From the NCBI GenBank assembly GCA_041392205.1, contig JAWKMO010000018.1:1-42950 (forward strand): a stretch of 42,950 bases of DNA. The letters run 5' to 3'. Position numbers and translations under genes: made by a program. Positions 8,841-17,121 of this stretch are shown one piece after another (within the stretch, counting starts at the first letter, position 1; each line of letters opens with the position of its first letter). The stretch comes from Halomarinibacterium sp041392205. GTDB lineage: Bacteria > Bacteroidota > Bacteroidia > Flavobacteriales > Flavobacteriaceae. Below the pieces are notes generated by a model that ran no database searches, had not been told where the DNA came from, and saw only the letters and a program-made list of their open reading frames with translations.

Positions 8841-9506
8841 ATGAAAAAAATCTTTTTAAATTGTGCAATAATTGCCTTAGTAAGTATGGCTACTATTTCT
8901 TGTAAAAACAAAAATGAAGCAGGTGTTACTGAGGCTCAAGAAGTAGCCGAAGCAGCTCCTGTAGCAGTAGAATACTATGTAGATAACCAAGCATCACAAA
9001 TTACTTGGAAAGGTTCTAAACCCCTTGGAAGCCATAATGGTACTATTGCCATTGCAAAGGGTGTTGTCGCTACATCTGGGGACACTATTGAAGCTGGAGA
9101 ATTTGTTATAGATATGAATACCATTACCAGTTTAGACTTAGAAGGCGATATGAAATCTAATCTAGAAGCTCATCTAAAGGGTACTGTAGAAGGAAAAGAA
9201 GGTGACTTTTTTAACGTCACTCAATATCCAATTTCAACATTTAAACTTACAGGTGTTTCTACAGTAGATGGCAAAACCATGGTTTCTGGAAATTTAACGA
9301 TAAAAGAGAAAACTCAAAATATAAGTTTTCCTGCAACGATTACAATGGAAGATACGTTGGTAAAAATTACCTCCGAAACTTTTACTATTGATAGAACTCA
9401 ATGGGATGTTAATTATGGTTCAAAATCTGTTTTTGACAACTTAGGAGATAAATTTATTAACGACGAAATCGAGCTAGCCGTTACTTTGGTAGCAAATAAA
9501 AGGTAA
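8841..9506 (+). CDS. YceI-family lipoprotein
   Basis: Predicted lipoprotein with a YceI-like domain, a lipocalin-type barrel known in some members to bind polyprenyl or lipid-like ligands. The signal peptide ends in a lipobox with C21 (ATISC). The domain spans about 45-220, starting VDNQASQITWKGSKPLGSHNG and continuing with the EAGEFVIDMNTI and HLKGTVEGKEGDFFNV segments typical of the family. Length is normal. It stands alone, between a divergent grpE-dnaJ operon and a convergent epimerase gene, with its own promoter and terminator. The ligand is unknown. Confidence 0.9.
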   Translation: MKKIFLNCAIIALVSMATISCKNKNEAGVTEAQEVAEAAPVAVEYYVDNQASQITWKGSKPLGSHNGTIAIAKGVVATSGDTIEAGEFVIDMNTITSLDLEGDMKSNLEAHLKGTVEGKEGDFFNVTQYPISTFKLTGVSTVDGKTMVSGNLTIKEKTQNISFPATITMEDTLVKITSETFTIDRTQWDVNYGSKSVFDNLGDKFINDEIELAVTLVANKR

Positions 9507-9529
9507 TCCTATCCACAATAAAATACGAT

Positions 9530-9552
9530 AAAGGCGACCATAGGTCGCCTTT
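9530..9552 (+). terminator. Terminator between convergent genes
   Basis: A 10-bp perfect stem (AAAGGCGACC / GGTCGCCTTT) with a 3-nt loop is followed by a T run on the plus strand. It ends the yceI-like transcript, and sits at the 3' end of the convergent epimerase gene. Confidence 0.85.
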
Positions 9553-9554
9553 TT

Positions 9555-10463
9555 TTATAATACATCTTCAATAGCGTTTTCTAAATTCACAAATTGAAAT
9601 TGAAACCCCATTTCCACTAGCTTTTGAGAACTGACTAATTGACTTTCTAAAGTAATGTTTGCCATACTACCTAGGATCATTTTTAATACAAACGCAGGAA
9701 TATTAGGTAACCACAAAGATTTATTATAATGATTTGCAATAACTTGCGTCATTTTTTTATTGGTAACGGGATTGGGAGAAACCGCATTAAAGATGCCAGA
9801 TAACTCGTTATGAAGAAGATACAGGTAAATTCTAATTAGGTCTTTTATATGAATCCAAGACTGCCATTGTTCACCCGTCCCTAGAGCTGCACCAACTCCC
9901 CATTTTATGGGGGGGACCATTTTGGATAAAGCCCCTCCCGTATTAGAAAGTACAATCCCAGTTCTTACTTTAGCAACTCGAATGTTTAAGTCTAAAAATT
10001 TATCTGCTGCTTCCTCCCAAGCCATTACTACTTTTCCTAAAAAGGTTTCTGCTATGAGTGGGTTTTTTTCAGCATATAAGTGTTCTAAAGAACTTGGATA
10101 CACACTCACACCGCTCGCAGTTATATAATGTAACACAGAATGGTTTATTCGCTTTAATGTAGTGTATATAAGAGTAGTTGTTTGAGTACGACTTTGAAGG
10201 ATTTCTTCTTTATTGGATGCCGTCCAGCGCTTAGCAACAGAAGCGCCTGCTAAATTAATAATAGCAGTTACCCCATTAAATGCAGCGATATCAATTATAT
10301 TGTTTGAGGGATCCCAATAAAATCCTTGGTAGCCTAACTTTTGTTCTATTTTTTTTTTGCTGGTGGTTAAATAATGTATGTCTATTCCTTCCTTAAGACA
10401 TTCTTTAACCAATTCTCTTCCAATAAGCCCCGTGGCTCCGGCAATAAGTATTTTACTTTTCAA
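9555..10463 (-). CDS. TIGR01777-family NAD-dependent epimerase/dehydratase (YfcH/SulA-like)
   Basis: Short-chain-dehydrogenase-like protein of unknown substrate. The Rossmann motif GATGLIGRELV is at residues 8-18, INLAGASVAKRW at about 70-81, and a catalytic-type ASGVSVYP segment near 117. The C-terminal DUF1731-like part (about 245-300) includes PAFVLKMILGSMA. The 302-aa length is typical. It is a single-gene unit: its stop lies in the terminator shared with the convergent yceI-like gene, and 166 bp without a gene separate it from the end of mnmD. Family assignment is firm, function is not known. Confidence 0.88.
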   Translation of the reverse strand: MKSKILIAGATGLIGRELVKECLKEGIDIHYLTTSKKKIEQKLGYQGFYWDPSNNIIDIAAFNGVTAIINLAGASVAKRWTASNKEEILQSRTQTTTLIYTTLKRINHSVLHYITASGVSVYPSSLEHLYAEKNPLIAETFLGKVVMAWEEAADKFLDLNIRVAKVRTGIVLSNTGGALSKMVPPIKWGVGAALGTGEQWQSWIHIKDLIRIYLYLLHNELSGIFNAVSPNPVTNKKMTQVIANHYNKSLWLPNIPAFVLKMILGSMANITLESQLVSSQKLVEMGFQFQFVNLENAIEDVL

Positions 10464-10629
10464 AGCTTTTTTTTATAAAATTACATTTTTGTAAAAGAAA
10501 TCATGGACATATTAACGTAACCTTAATAGTGAATTGGGAAATGCAATTGTATATAAATTAGTAAAGGTATTTTTTTTTGAATTTGTATCGCCTACTTTTT
10601 ACTTTGGTATAAGAATCCTTCGCTATTTC

Positions 10630-11298
10630 TCACTTTACAGCGCGAAGCATTTCTCTCTTTCCAGGAGGGCCCGGTAATTTTTCAACCTTAAAACCTGCTT
10701 GTTGCATGGCTCTTTTAACACTTCCTTTAGCGGCGTAGGTAACGAGCAAGCCTTCTTTTTTAAGAGCCTCGTACATTTTTTTGAAAATTGTTTCTGTCCA
10801 AAGTTCGGGCTGTACTCTTGCCCCAAAGGCATCAAAATAAATTATATGAAATACATTTTTATCTTCAATTTCTGAAAAAAATTGCTTTCGCTTTTTTAGC
10901 ACGAATTTTTCCGAAATTTGAATCGACTCTTCCCAAGGTGTTTTATGAAGTTTCATAAAAGTTTCTTCGGGTGCTTTAAGCAACTTAGGGTAATTAAATG
11001 TTGTTATTTCAGAAATAGGGACCGGATAGGCTTCAACTCCAGTAAATTCAATAAAACTATTTTCCTTTTCTGAAAATTGTTGGGTAAGAAAAGCATTTAG
11101 CCCAGTTCCAAATCCAATTTCTAGAATGGCAACTGTATTTTGCTTAGTAGTGTTCAAAAAATATTGAAGCCCTGCATCTATATAGACATGCAAGGCTTCT
11201 TGTATGGCTCCGTGCTTGGAGTGATAATGTTCATTCCAATCGGGGAGATAAAAGGTTAAGGAACCATCTCCCGTGGTACGAAATTCGCGCTTAAGCAC
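10630..11298 (-). CDS. mnmD: tRNA (5-methylaminomethyl-2-thiouridine) methyltransferase, MnmD/MnmC1 type
   Basis: SAM-dependent methyltransferase that completes the mnm5(s2)U wobble modification. The SAM site is LEIGFGTGLNAF (about 61-72) and the YFDAFGARVQPELWTE motif (about 148-163) is diagnostic of the MnmC methyltransferase domain (DUF752). The FAD oxidase half of E. coli MnmC is absent, so this is a stand-alone methyltransferase as in other non-gammaproteobacteria. The frame begins with GTG directly after the TAA of the DUF4920 gene, so the start is a likely coupled GTG; no closer ATG preserves the N-terminal GDGSLTFYLP block. Confidence 0.9.
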   Translation of the reverse strand: MLKREFRTTGDGSLTFYLPDWNEHYHSKHGAIQEALHVYIDAGLQYFLNTTKQNTVAILEIGFGTGLNAFLTQQFSEKENSFIEFTGVEAYPVPISEITTFNYPKLLKAPEETFMKLHKTPWEESIQISEKFVLKKRKQFFSEIEDKNVFHIIYFDAFGARVQPELWTETIFKKMYEALKKEGLLVTYAAKGSVKRAMQQAGFKVEKLPGPPGKREMLRAVK

Positions 11299-11817
11299 TT
11301 ATTGCTTTTCTGGAAGTAATACTCCAGAAGATAAAAAAGACAGCGTTAACTTAGATTCTGTTATAGCATCTATTTCATCTTGGGGTTTTCCAGCATCTTT
11401 AGCAAAATGTTGTAAATCTTCTACCGATGTTTCCTCAACAAAAGCCTTTCCAGAAACAATAACTTCTTGTCCAGCAATGTCTTTTGGCATAAAAAAACCA
11501 TAGTCTTTAAATTTTACAAAAGACTCGTCCTCTCCCAAATCCAATCGCATCCAACAACCTTTCGATTGGCAAACACTATTAACCTTTGAAGTAAAATTTA
11601 CCTCAACGGTATCTCCTACCTTTAAGTTTTTATATTTGGCAATCATGGCTTCTTTTGTAAGCACATTTTCTGGGTTAAAATCTTCCCCAAAAACTTGATA
11701 GTTTACGGCGACTTTTTCTTCTGTAACAGAAGATGCTTCCATCTCTTTCGAATCACTCGCATTTTTACAATTTGTAAAAGCAAGAGTTAATAATAGTAAA
11801 TACGCTATTTTTTTCAT
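11299..11817 (-). CDS. DUF4920-family lipoprotein
   Basis: Predicted lipoprotein of 172 aa with a short signal peptide and lipobox Cys C17 (AFTNC). The DUF4920 domain covers about 40-165: YQVFGEDFNPENV, VNSVCQSKGCWMRLDLG with a CX4C-type pair, and GFFMPKDIAGQEVIV. Such proteins are common in Bacteroidota and have no known function; the conserved Cys pair could bind metal, which is inference. The gene abuts mnmD without a gap, implying co-transcription. It is divergent from ilvE across 106 bp. Confidence 0.88.
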   Translation of the reverse strand: MKKIAYLLLLTLAFTNCKNASDSKEMEASSVTEEKVAVNYQVFGEDFNPENVLTKEAMIAKYKNLKVGDTVEVNFTSKVNSVCQSKGCWMRLDLGEDESFVKFKDYGFFMPKDIAGQEVIVSGKAFVEETSVEDLQHFAKDAGKPQDEIDAITESKLTLSFLSSGVLLPEKQ

Positions 11818-11898
11818 TAGAACAGTATAATTTAAACAAACAATTAATATAGTGCAATTTTATTACTTTTTTAGGTTTTAATTGCCCATTTTTTTGAC

Positions 11899-11906
11899 TA
11901 ATTTTG
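11899..11906 (+). promoter_or_regulatory. -7 box of ilvE
   Basis: TAATTTTG matches TAnnTTTG, 17 bp before the ilvE ATG. The upstream T-rich region offers only a weak -33 match. Confidence 0.5.
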
Positions 11907-11923
11907 AAGTCTAAACACCTAAG

Positions 11924-12994
11924 ATGAGTTTTACCAAAGAACATTCCCTATTAATAGAAAAAGCATCCACTTCCCGAAAAGGAGAAGTAGATTTTAATAA
12001 CCTTGTTTTTGGAAAAACATTTACCGATCATATGTTTGAATGTGATTTTAAAGACGGTGCTTGGCAAAAACCAACCATTCGTCCTTATGGACCCTTACAT
12101 ATTTATCCTGCCTCAAAAGTTTTTCATTACGGTCAAGCGGTTTTTGAAGGTATGAAAGCCTATAAAGATCAAAAGGGCTCTCTGTTTTTATTTAGACCTA
12201 AAGAAAATTTTAAACGCATCAATATTTCTTCTAAAAGACTAGCAATACCAGAATTTCCCGAGGCACTTTTCTTTGAAGCATTAGAAACGTTATTAACCTT
12301 AGATAAAGATTGGGCTCAAGAAGGGGTTGGAAATTCGTTATACATTAGACCTTTTGTTATAGCCAATGAAAACTGTGTTTCGGCTTCCCCATCTAATGAA
12401 TATAAATTCATGATTATTATTTCTCCGGTGAGTGCCTATTATAGTGGAGAATTAAAAGTAGTTATCGCAGAGCATTATAGCCGTTCTGCAGATGGTGGCG
12501 TAGGATTTGCAAAAGCGGCAGGAAATTATGCAGCACAATTTTACCCTACCAATTTGGCAAAAGAAAAAGGGTTTCAGCAAGTAATTTGGACCGACTCCAA
12601 TACTCATCAATATTTGGAAGAAGCGGGTACCATGAATGTGTTTTTCAGAATTGACGATACGCTCATAACGGCACCCACTAGTGATCGTATTCTGGATGGA
12701 GTCACTAGAAAAAGTGTGATTGCCCTTGCCGAAAGAGATGGAATAAAAGTGGATGTTAGAAAACTTACGGTTACAGAACTAGTAGATGCTGCCAAAGAAG
12801 GAACATTAAAAGAGATTTTTGGAGCAGGAACAGCCGCGGTGATTAGTCCTGTTAAAGCCTTTAGCTTTAAAGATGTTTTATATGAACTCCCCGAAATTTC
12901 CAATAGTTATTCCTCGAGGTTTAAAAAAGAATTATTGGAAATTCAATACAACCTCACCGAAGATCCTTTTGGGTGGAGGTATAAGGTGGTGTAG
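11924..12994 (+). CDS. ilvE: Branched-chain amino acid aminotransferase
   Basis: Fold-type IV PLP enzyme for the last step of Val, Leu and Ile synthesis and the first step of their breakdown. The 356-aa length fits the longer IlvE subgroup. Visible motifs are the FHYGQAVFEGMKAY block (about 66-79), the Schiff-base lysine K197 in GFAKAAGNYAAQ, the EEAGTMNVFF segment and the C-terminal GTAAVISPV phosphate-binding loop. It has its own promoter and is followed by an intergenic palindromic repeat pair, not by other biosynthesis genes. Confidence 0.95.
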   Translation: MSFTKEHSLLIEKASTSRKGEVDFNNLVFGKTFTDHMFECDFKDGAWQKPTIRPYGPLHIYPASKVFHYGQAVFEGMKAYKDQKGSLFLFRPKENFKRINISSKRLAIPEFPEALFFEALETLLTLDKDWAQEGVGNSLYIRPFVIANENCVSASPSNEYKFMIIISPVSAYYSGELKVVIAEHYSRSADGGVGFAKAAGNYAAQFYPTNLAKEKGFQQVIWTDSNTHQYLEEAGTMNVFFRIDDTLITAPTSDRILDGVTRKSVIALAERDGIKVDVRKLTVTELVDAAKEGTLKEIFGAGTAAVISPVKAFSFKDVLYELPEISNSYSSRFKKELLEIQYNLTEDPFGWRYKVV

Positions 12995-12996
12995 TA

Positions 12997-13075
12997 CCCT
13001 TCCGTCCTTCGGACACCTTCCCCAGTGGTGAAATGTCCCCTTCCGTCTTACAGACACCTTCCCCAGAGGGGAAGG
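12997..13075. repeat. Two tandem copies of a palindromic intergenic repeat
   Basis: Copies at about 12997-13032 and 13037-13075 share the pattern CCTTCCGTC-N-GACACCTTCCCCAG at about 40 bp spacing. The second ends in a perfect 8-bp hairpin (CCTTCCCC / GGGGAAGG, 13057-13075). It is more GC-rich than its surroundings. It sits between the convergent ilvE and MazG-like genes and may act as terminator. Confidence 0.75.
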
Positions 13076-13081
13076 ATATAG

Positions 13082-13468
13082 TTATTTTTTAAGAATGGCT
13101 TCTATATCAGGTTTAAAGTAGTTTGGGCCTTTTAATACTTTTCCATCTTCGCGATAGATAGGTTTTCCATCGGCTCCCAGTTTGCTCATATTACTGCGTT
13201 GGATTTCCTCAAATACCGCTTCTATTTTGTGTTGCATTCCGTGTTCGATAATGGTTCCACAAAGTATGTAAAGCATATCTCCCAGCGCATCTGCCACCTC
13301 AACTAAATCGTTATTGTTGGCAGCTTCAAGGTATTCTTCATTTTCTTCGCGCATAAGTTTATAGCGCAACAAATTTTTATCTTCACCCAAATTGGCGGTA
13401 GGAGTATTTTTAATTCCTAATCCAAAGGCGGTGTGGAATTCATGGACAGCAGCAATTTTATTCTTCAT
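13082..13468 (-). CDS. MazG-like nucleotide pyrophosphohydrolase
   Basis: Small all-alpha NTP pyrophosphohydrolase, 128 aa. The metal-binding pattern EExxE...ExxD is present as E41/E42/E45 (REENEEYLEA) and E57/D60 (VEVADALGD). The C-terminus (SKLGADGKPIYREDGKVLKGPNYFKPD) resembles members annotated as phosphoribosyl-ATP pyrophosphohydrolase-like. It likely hydrolyses a nucleoside triphosphate or related pyrophosphate; the substrate is unknown. It is a monocistronic gene convergent to ilvE. A short copy of the dispersed TTCGACTGCGCTC-type repeat (about 13488-13503) lies just upstream. Confidence 0.85.
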   Translation of the reverse strand: MKNKIAAVHEFHTAFGLGIKNTPTANLGEDKNLLRYKLMREENEEYLEAANNNDLVEVADALGDMLYILCGTIIEHGMQHKIEAVFEEIQRSNMSKLGADGKPIYREDGKVLKGPNYFKPDIEAILKK

Positions 13469-13517
13469 GGTAAAATCATTTGTCTGGTTGAGCGCAGTCG
13501 AAACCTTTTTATTTTAA

Positions 13518-13525
13518 TATTTTTG
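13518..13525 (+). promoter_or_regulatory. -7 box of small membrane protein gene
   Basis: TATTTTTG matches TAnnTTTG and lies 23 bp before the ATG at 13549. It is close to the dispersed repeat fragment at 13488-13503. Confidence 0.45.
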
Positions 13526-13548
13526 TACTTGTAAAACTACAACAATTT

Positions 13549-13737
13549 ATGTTTTCTACCGGTCAACTTATTTTTGCTATTTGTTTTTTGATTGTTTTTG
13601 TGACTATTATGATTTTTAGTTACAAAAAAGATAAAAATCTTCATAAAAAACAATTTAAAGGCAGTTTTTGGGTATTGATTGGTTTTATGATTTTTTTGGC
13701 TTTGTTAGTGGCTGCGAAGATGTATCTAAAAAGATAA
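13549..13737 (+). CDS. Small two-TM membrane protein
   Basis: A 62-aa protein with two predicted TM helices (about 5-24 and 41-58) joined by a very basic loop SYKKDKNLHKKQFKGS, which should lie in the cytoplasm. I do not recognise a named family. A good -7 box upstream and a well-formed hydrophobic pattern favour a real gene. It is isolated: divergent from the MazG-like gene and 191 bp from the next plus-strand gene. Confidence 0.7.
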   Translation: MFSTGQLIFAICFLIVFVTIMIFSYKKDKNLHKKQFKGSFWVLIGFMIFLALLVAAKMYLKR

Positions 13738-13844
13738 AACTTTTCAGTATAATAAAAAATAAAATTTTATACAAGTTGTAGTTTCTTTGTATTCCATATA
13801 ACTTTAAAAAAATTTAAAGCAGTTACCATTTCGTTTTATTAAAA

Positions 13845-13862
13845 ATACCCTGTATTGGGTAT
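13845..13862 (+). promoter_or_regulatory. Palindrome site 1, ATACCC-N6-GGGTAT
   Basis: A perfect 6-bp inverted repeat with 6-bp spacer (TGTATT), 66 bp before the orphan gene that leads into the sensor kinase and regulator genes. The same architecture recurs exactly at 18264-18281 and in degenerate form at 17048-17065. It is a candidate binding site for the local LuxR-type regulator. No canonical -7 box was found between it and the gene. The rest of 13738-13928 shows only an A/T-rich stretch with a weak CTTTAAA/TTTAAAG inverted repeat at 13802-13819. Confidence 0.55.
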
Positions 13863-13928
13863 AAAAAATGTCTCCATTTTAATCCAACTTTAAACGTCGT
13901 TAAAAATTCTAATTAAAAACTCAAAAAA

Positions 13929-14546
13929 ATGATTCCAATCGATGAAAATTTTATTTGCAACTTAAATCTAAAATCAGATCTAGCACAGTTTATTCAATCC
14001 GGCCAAGTTTATAATTCTACTTATGCTATTTATGGAAAATTTAGTAAGAATAATGGAAATATTTCAGAAATTGAATTATCCGTCATTAATTACAAAGGAA
14101 TATTAGAACTAGAATTCAATGAAGATTTTAATATTACGTGTGAATTAAATTCCTTTTCTGAAGAAAAAGTGCATCTAATAACAATAACTCTTGAATTGAG
14201 AGCATCGGTAAGTGGTAAAACAACGCCTTTAAAAACGATAAAACCTTCTTCCTCCATGGATCAATTTAAAGACATTCCCCAAGATGAAGCAGTGTTCCTA
14301 GTGGTTGAGAGAAAGCTGGCTCCCATTTGGGGTAGTGAAACCGAAAACCCTTTTTGCAATGGTGTTTTTGACTCCGAATTTTTTTACAGAGACGGAAACC
14401 GCTATTTACCCAGAGCTATTAAAACAATTCCCGATACGGCTTACAGTAGCAACTTAAGAGTTGTTAACCCAGACTCCCCTTTAGAAAAAATGGGCTTTAA
14501 ACCTGGTTTTAAATGTAGAAACTCAACTTTGTACGTATTGCGATAA
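13929..14546 (+). CDS. Orphan protein preceding the sensor kinase
   Basis: A 205-aa protein I do not recognise. It has no signal peptide or TM helix, so it should be cytoplasmic. The N-terminal half (about 25-95) alternates hydrophobic and polar residues as in beta strands; an SSSMDQ linker (about 107-112) leads to a C-terminal half with WGSETENPFCNG and a run of Pro/Gly turns ending KPGFKCRNSTLYVLR. The gene ends 1 bp before the kinase start codon and begins downstream of palindrome site 1, so it belongs to the kinase-regulator operon. An accessory or sensing role is possible, as inference only. Confidence 0.7.
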   Translation: MIPIDENFICNLNLKSDLAQFIQSGQVYNSTYAIYGKFSKNNGNISEIELSVINYKGILELEFNEDFNITCELNSFSEEKVHLITITLELRASVSGKTTPLKTIKPSSSMDQFKDIPQDEAVFLVVERKLAPIWGSETENPFCNGVFDSEFFYRDGNRYLPRAIKTIPDTAYSSNLRVVNPDSPLEKMGFKPGFKCRNSTLYVLR

Positions 14547-14547
14547 T

Positions 14548-16422
14548 TTGAAACCTTTAATTAGTATTTTCTATTTCTTATTTTGTTTCGTTTACTTTTC
14601 TAACGGGCAATCTAGCCTTGAAGAAAATCTTGCTTTAAAAAAACTTGTAGCACACGATTTTTCAGAAGTAAAACTAACTATTGTTGCTATTGAAGATCTT
14701 GAAGTAAAAAATTCCATTCAAAACTTGATGCAGGTTATGGAGCATCGTGGGCAAATGAGGTATGCAGACTCTATTTTGGTGTCAAAAATAAGCCCAAAAA
14801 ATACTCTTAAAATTATAGAAATACTGAACCACTTAACCTTGGGGTTTTACATTTTAAATAATGAGACCGACAATTATCCAGGACTTGTCTATTTTAATAC
14901 TGCGTATAACCTTTCAAAAGAGATACAAAACCAAGAACTACTTAAATTAAGCTTACTAGGTATTATTGAGTTATACACCCTTCAAGTGGTACATTCTACT
15001 GATTCCTACAAAGAATATATTGAAACATTTAAAGCATTAGCAGAAAACGAAACCGATGAAGCCATTGCAACGTTTTATGAAAATAGTTTCTATGCAAATT
15101 CAATCCATTCGCCTCAAGTATTTTTTGAAACTTCAAAAAAATTATTAAAAATTACCCGAAATATCAATTTAAGCAGTGCTTTACAAGGAAGATTTTATGA
15201 AGATATTGCTGTATATTATAGAGTTATTAATAATCAGGATAGTGCCTATTACTACAACCAACTTATATTAAAATTACCCGATGATATTTATAATCATAAA
15301 ACAAAATGTTATGCCTTGTTCGAACTTGCCAACCTAGCAGCAACGCAAAATAGACCAAAACAAGCAAAAGAATATTTGTTGGAAGCCAGAAACTATTTCA
15401 ACAAATCAAATTATGAACATTCCCTTTACTCATGGGAAAAATGGAAGGCGCAATATGTGCACGAACCTTTAAAAGAATACGATAGTGCTTATTACCTATT
15501 GGAAAAAGCTATGATTTATGAGGCAGAAAAAGATTTTAAAACGAATAAAGAAAAAATTTCGGCATTAAATGTTGAGCTCCAAACAGCTGAAAAAGAAAAG
15601 CAAATTCTTATAGAACAACAAAAAAAGAAACAAAACCAAAACATTGCCATTGGACTTGGTGGAAGTTTAGTGACGGTTTCAATTATTGGCTTTTTACTAT
15701 TTAAAAACACCCAACGCAAACAACGTATTGCCGAGCAGGAAAAAGAATTGGAAATCCAGAAAAAGGAAAAAATCCTTAAAGATCAGGAACTCAATGCCAT
15801 CGATGCTATGATTGCTGGCCAAGAAAAAGAACGGGAACGTCTGGCCAGCGACTTGCACGATAGTGTAGGCGCTACCCTCTCTGCCGCAAAATTACAATTT
15901 GACCATCTTTCTAAAAATAAAGAAAAATTAGAATCGATGGAGGAGTTATTTCAAAAAACAGGAACTCTACTGGACCAAGCCTATAAAGAGGTTCGCTCTA
16001 TGGCACATCTTAAAAATAGTGGTGTTATTGCCAAAAAAGGGTTGCTTCCCGCTATTGTTACCTTAGCAAAAAATGCTTCTGCAACCGGGCAACTTTCTAT
16101 TGAAGTTCAGGACTTTGGATTGGATGAAAAATTGGAGCCCTCTTTGGAAATTACTATTTTTAGGATTATTCAAGAATTGGTGACCAATATTATAAAACAT
16201 TCGGAAGCTTCCGAAGCAAATATCTCTATAACACAACATCAAGATATGCTTAGCATTATTGTAGAAGATAACGGAAAAGGATTTGATGTTAGACAAAATC
16301 ATTTAAAAGAAGGAATGGGTCTTGGCAGTATCGAAAAACGTATAGAACACCTTGAAGGGACTCTTGAAATTGATAGCACACCCCATAAAGGAACCAGTAT
16401 TTTAATAGAATTACCCTTATGA
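14548..16422 (+). CDS. Sensor histidine kinase, NarL/DesK type, with exported TPR-like sensor region
   Basis: Membrane kinase of 624 aa. A signal peptide (1-20) leads to a helical extracytoplasmic region (about 25-340) rich in tetratricopeptide-like repeats. Then come a short coiled coil, one TM helix (about 368-388) and a cytoplasmic coiled coil. The HisKA_3 dimerisation domain has the phosphoacceptor H437 in LASDLHDSVGATLS, and the HATPase domain has N-box (QELVTNIIKHSE), VEDNGKGFD and GMGLGSIEKRIEHLEG. All catalytic boxes look intact. The start is TTG, 1 bp after the previous stop. The end overlaps the regulator gene by 4 nt (ATGA), so the two are translationally coupled. Confidence 0.92.
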   Translation: MKPLISIFYFLFCFVYFSNGQSSLEENLALKKLVAHDFSEVKLTIVAIEDLEVKNSIQNLMQVMEHRGQMRYADSILVSKISPKNTLKIIEILNHLTLGFYILNNETDNYPGLVYFNTAYNLSKEIQNQELLKLSLLGIIELYTLQVVHSTDSYKEYIETFKALAENETDEAIATFYENSFYANSIHSPQVFFETSKKLLKITRNINLSSALQGRFYEDIAVYYRVINNQDSAYYYNQLILKLPDDIYNHKTKCYALFELANLAATQNRPKQAKEYLLEARNYFNKSNYEHSLYSWEKWKAQYVHEPLKEYDSAYYLLEKAMIYEAEKDFKTNKEKISALNVELQTAEKEKQILIEQQKKKQNQNIAIGLGGSLVTVSIIGFLLFKNTQRKQRIAEQEKELEIQKKEKILKDQELNAIDAMIAGQEKERERLASDLHDSVGATLSAAKLQFDHLSKNKEKLESMEELFQKTGTLLDQAYKEVRSMAHLKNSGVIAKKGLLPAIVTLAKNASATGQLSIEVQDFGLDEKLEPSLEITIFRIIQELVTNIIKHSEASEANISITQHQDMLSIIVEDNGKGFDVRQNHLKEGMGLGSIEKRIEHLEGTLEIDSTPHKGTSILIELPL

Positions 16423-17045
16423 TAACACTCGCCATTGCCGAAGACCACCAAAGCCTTGTAGACGGAATAGCCTTGCTTTTAAAATATGAAGATCATATTG
16501 AAATTGTAGGTATGGCAAACGATGGCGAAACGCTATGGGAAATGGTACAAAGAAAACAACCCAAAGTGGTGCTAACCGATATCAAAATGCCCAAAATGGA
16601 TGGCATTGTAGCGACCAAATTGATAAAAAAACAATTTCCACATATTAAAGTCATTGCTTTTTCTATGTTTGATCAAGAAGAAGCTGTGTGCCAAATGATA
16701 GCTGCGGGTGCCTCGGGATATCTACTTAAAAATTCGCCTTTGGAAGAAGTTTTAAAAGCTATTGAAACAGTGGCGCAAGGAAACCAATTTTTTGATGCTT
16801 CCCTAAACATAGAAACTATCAAAGAAGGCATTAATACTTCTGAAAAAAAACCACTCCTTTCTAAGAGTGAAAGAGAAATCCTCCAACTTATAGGGGAAGG
16901 TAAATCTACTAGTGAGATAGCTAATCTTCGTTTCACCGCCGTTTCCACTGTAGAAAAGCACCGTAAAAACATGATTCATAAACTGGGGCTTTCTGGCAAA
17001 GGAGAATTGCTTCGGTATGCATTAGATAAAAAATACGATTTTTAA
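16419..17045 (+). CDS. LuxR/NarL-family response regulator
   Basis: Receiver domain (1-120) with E8/D9, phosphoacceptor D54 (LTDIKMPKMDG) and the conserved FSMFD and GYLLKNSP segments. A C-terminal LuxR-type helix-turn-helix (about 143-205) follows: LSKSEREILQLIGEGKSTSEIA, then VSTVEKHRKNMIHKLG. It overlaps the kinase gene by 4 nt and is its evident partner. Regulators of this class bind short inverted repeats, and an ATACCC-N6-GGGTAT palindrome recurs around this locus, so it is the obvious candidate for that site. The regulated genes would then be its own operon, the following lipoprotein and the PEGA-like protein. Confidence 0.94.
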   Translation: MITLAIAEDHQSLVDGIALLLKYEDHIEIVGMANDGETLWEMVQRKQPKVVLTDIKMPKMDGIVATKLIKKQFPHIKVIAFSMFDQEEAVCQMIAAGASGYLLKNSPLEEVLKAIETVAQGNQFFDASLNIETIKEGINTSEKKPLLSKSEREILQLIGEGKSTSEIANLRFTAVSTVEKHRKNMIHKLGLSGKGELLRYALDKKYDF

Positions 17046-17047
17046 AA

Positions 17048-17065
17048 ATCCCTGTTATTGGGTAT
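17048..17065 (+). promoter_or_regulatory. Palindrome site 2 (degenerate), upstream of the Cys-repeat lipoprotein
   Basis: ATCCC-N7-GGGTAT, 57 bp before the lipoprotein start. It shares CCCTGT(T)ATTGGGTAT with site 1, differing by one inserted T and one missing A. It starts 3 bp after the regulator stop codon, which argues that the lipoprotein has its own promoter. Confidence 0.45.
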
Positions 17066-17121
17066 TTTATGGAAATAGGGATGCCACTATTTTTACCCCT
17101 ACTAACATAAAATACACTATC

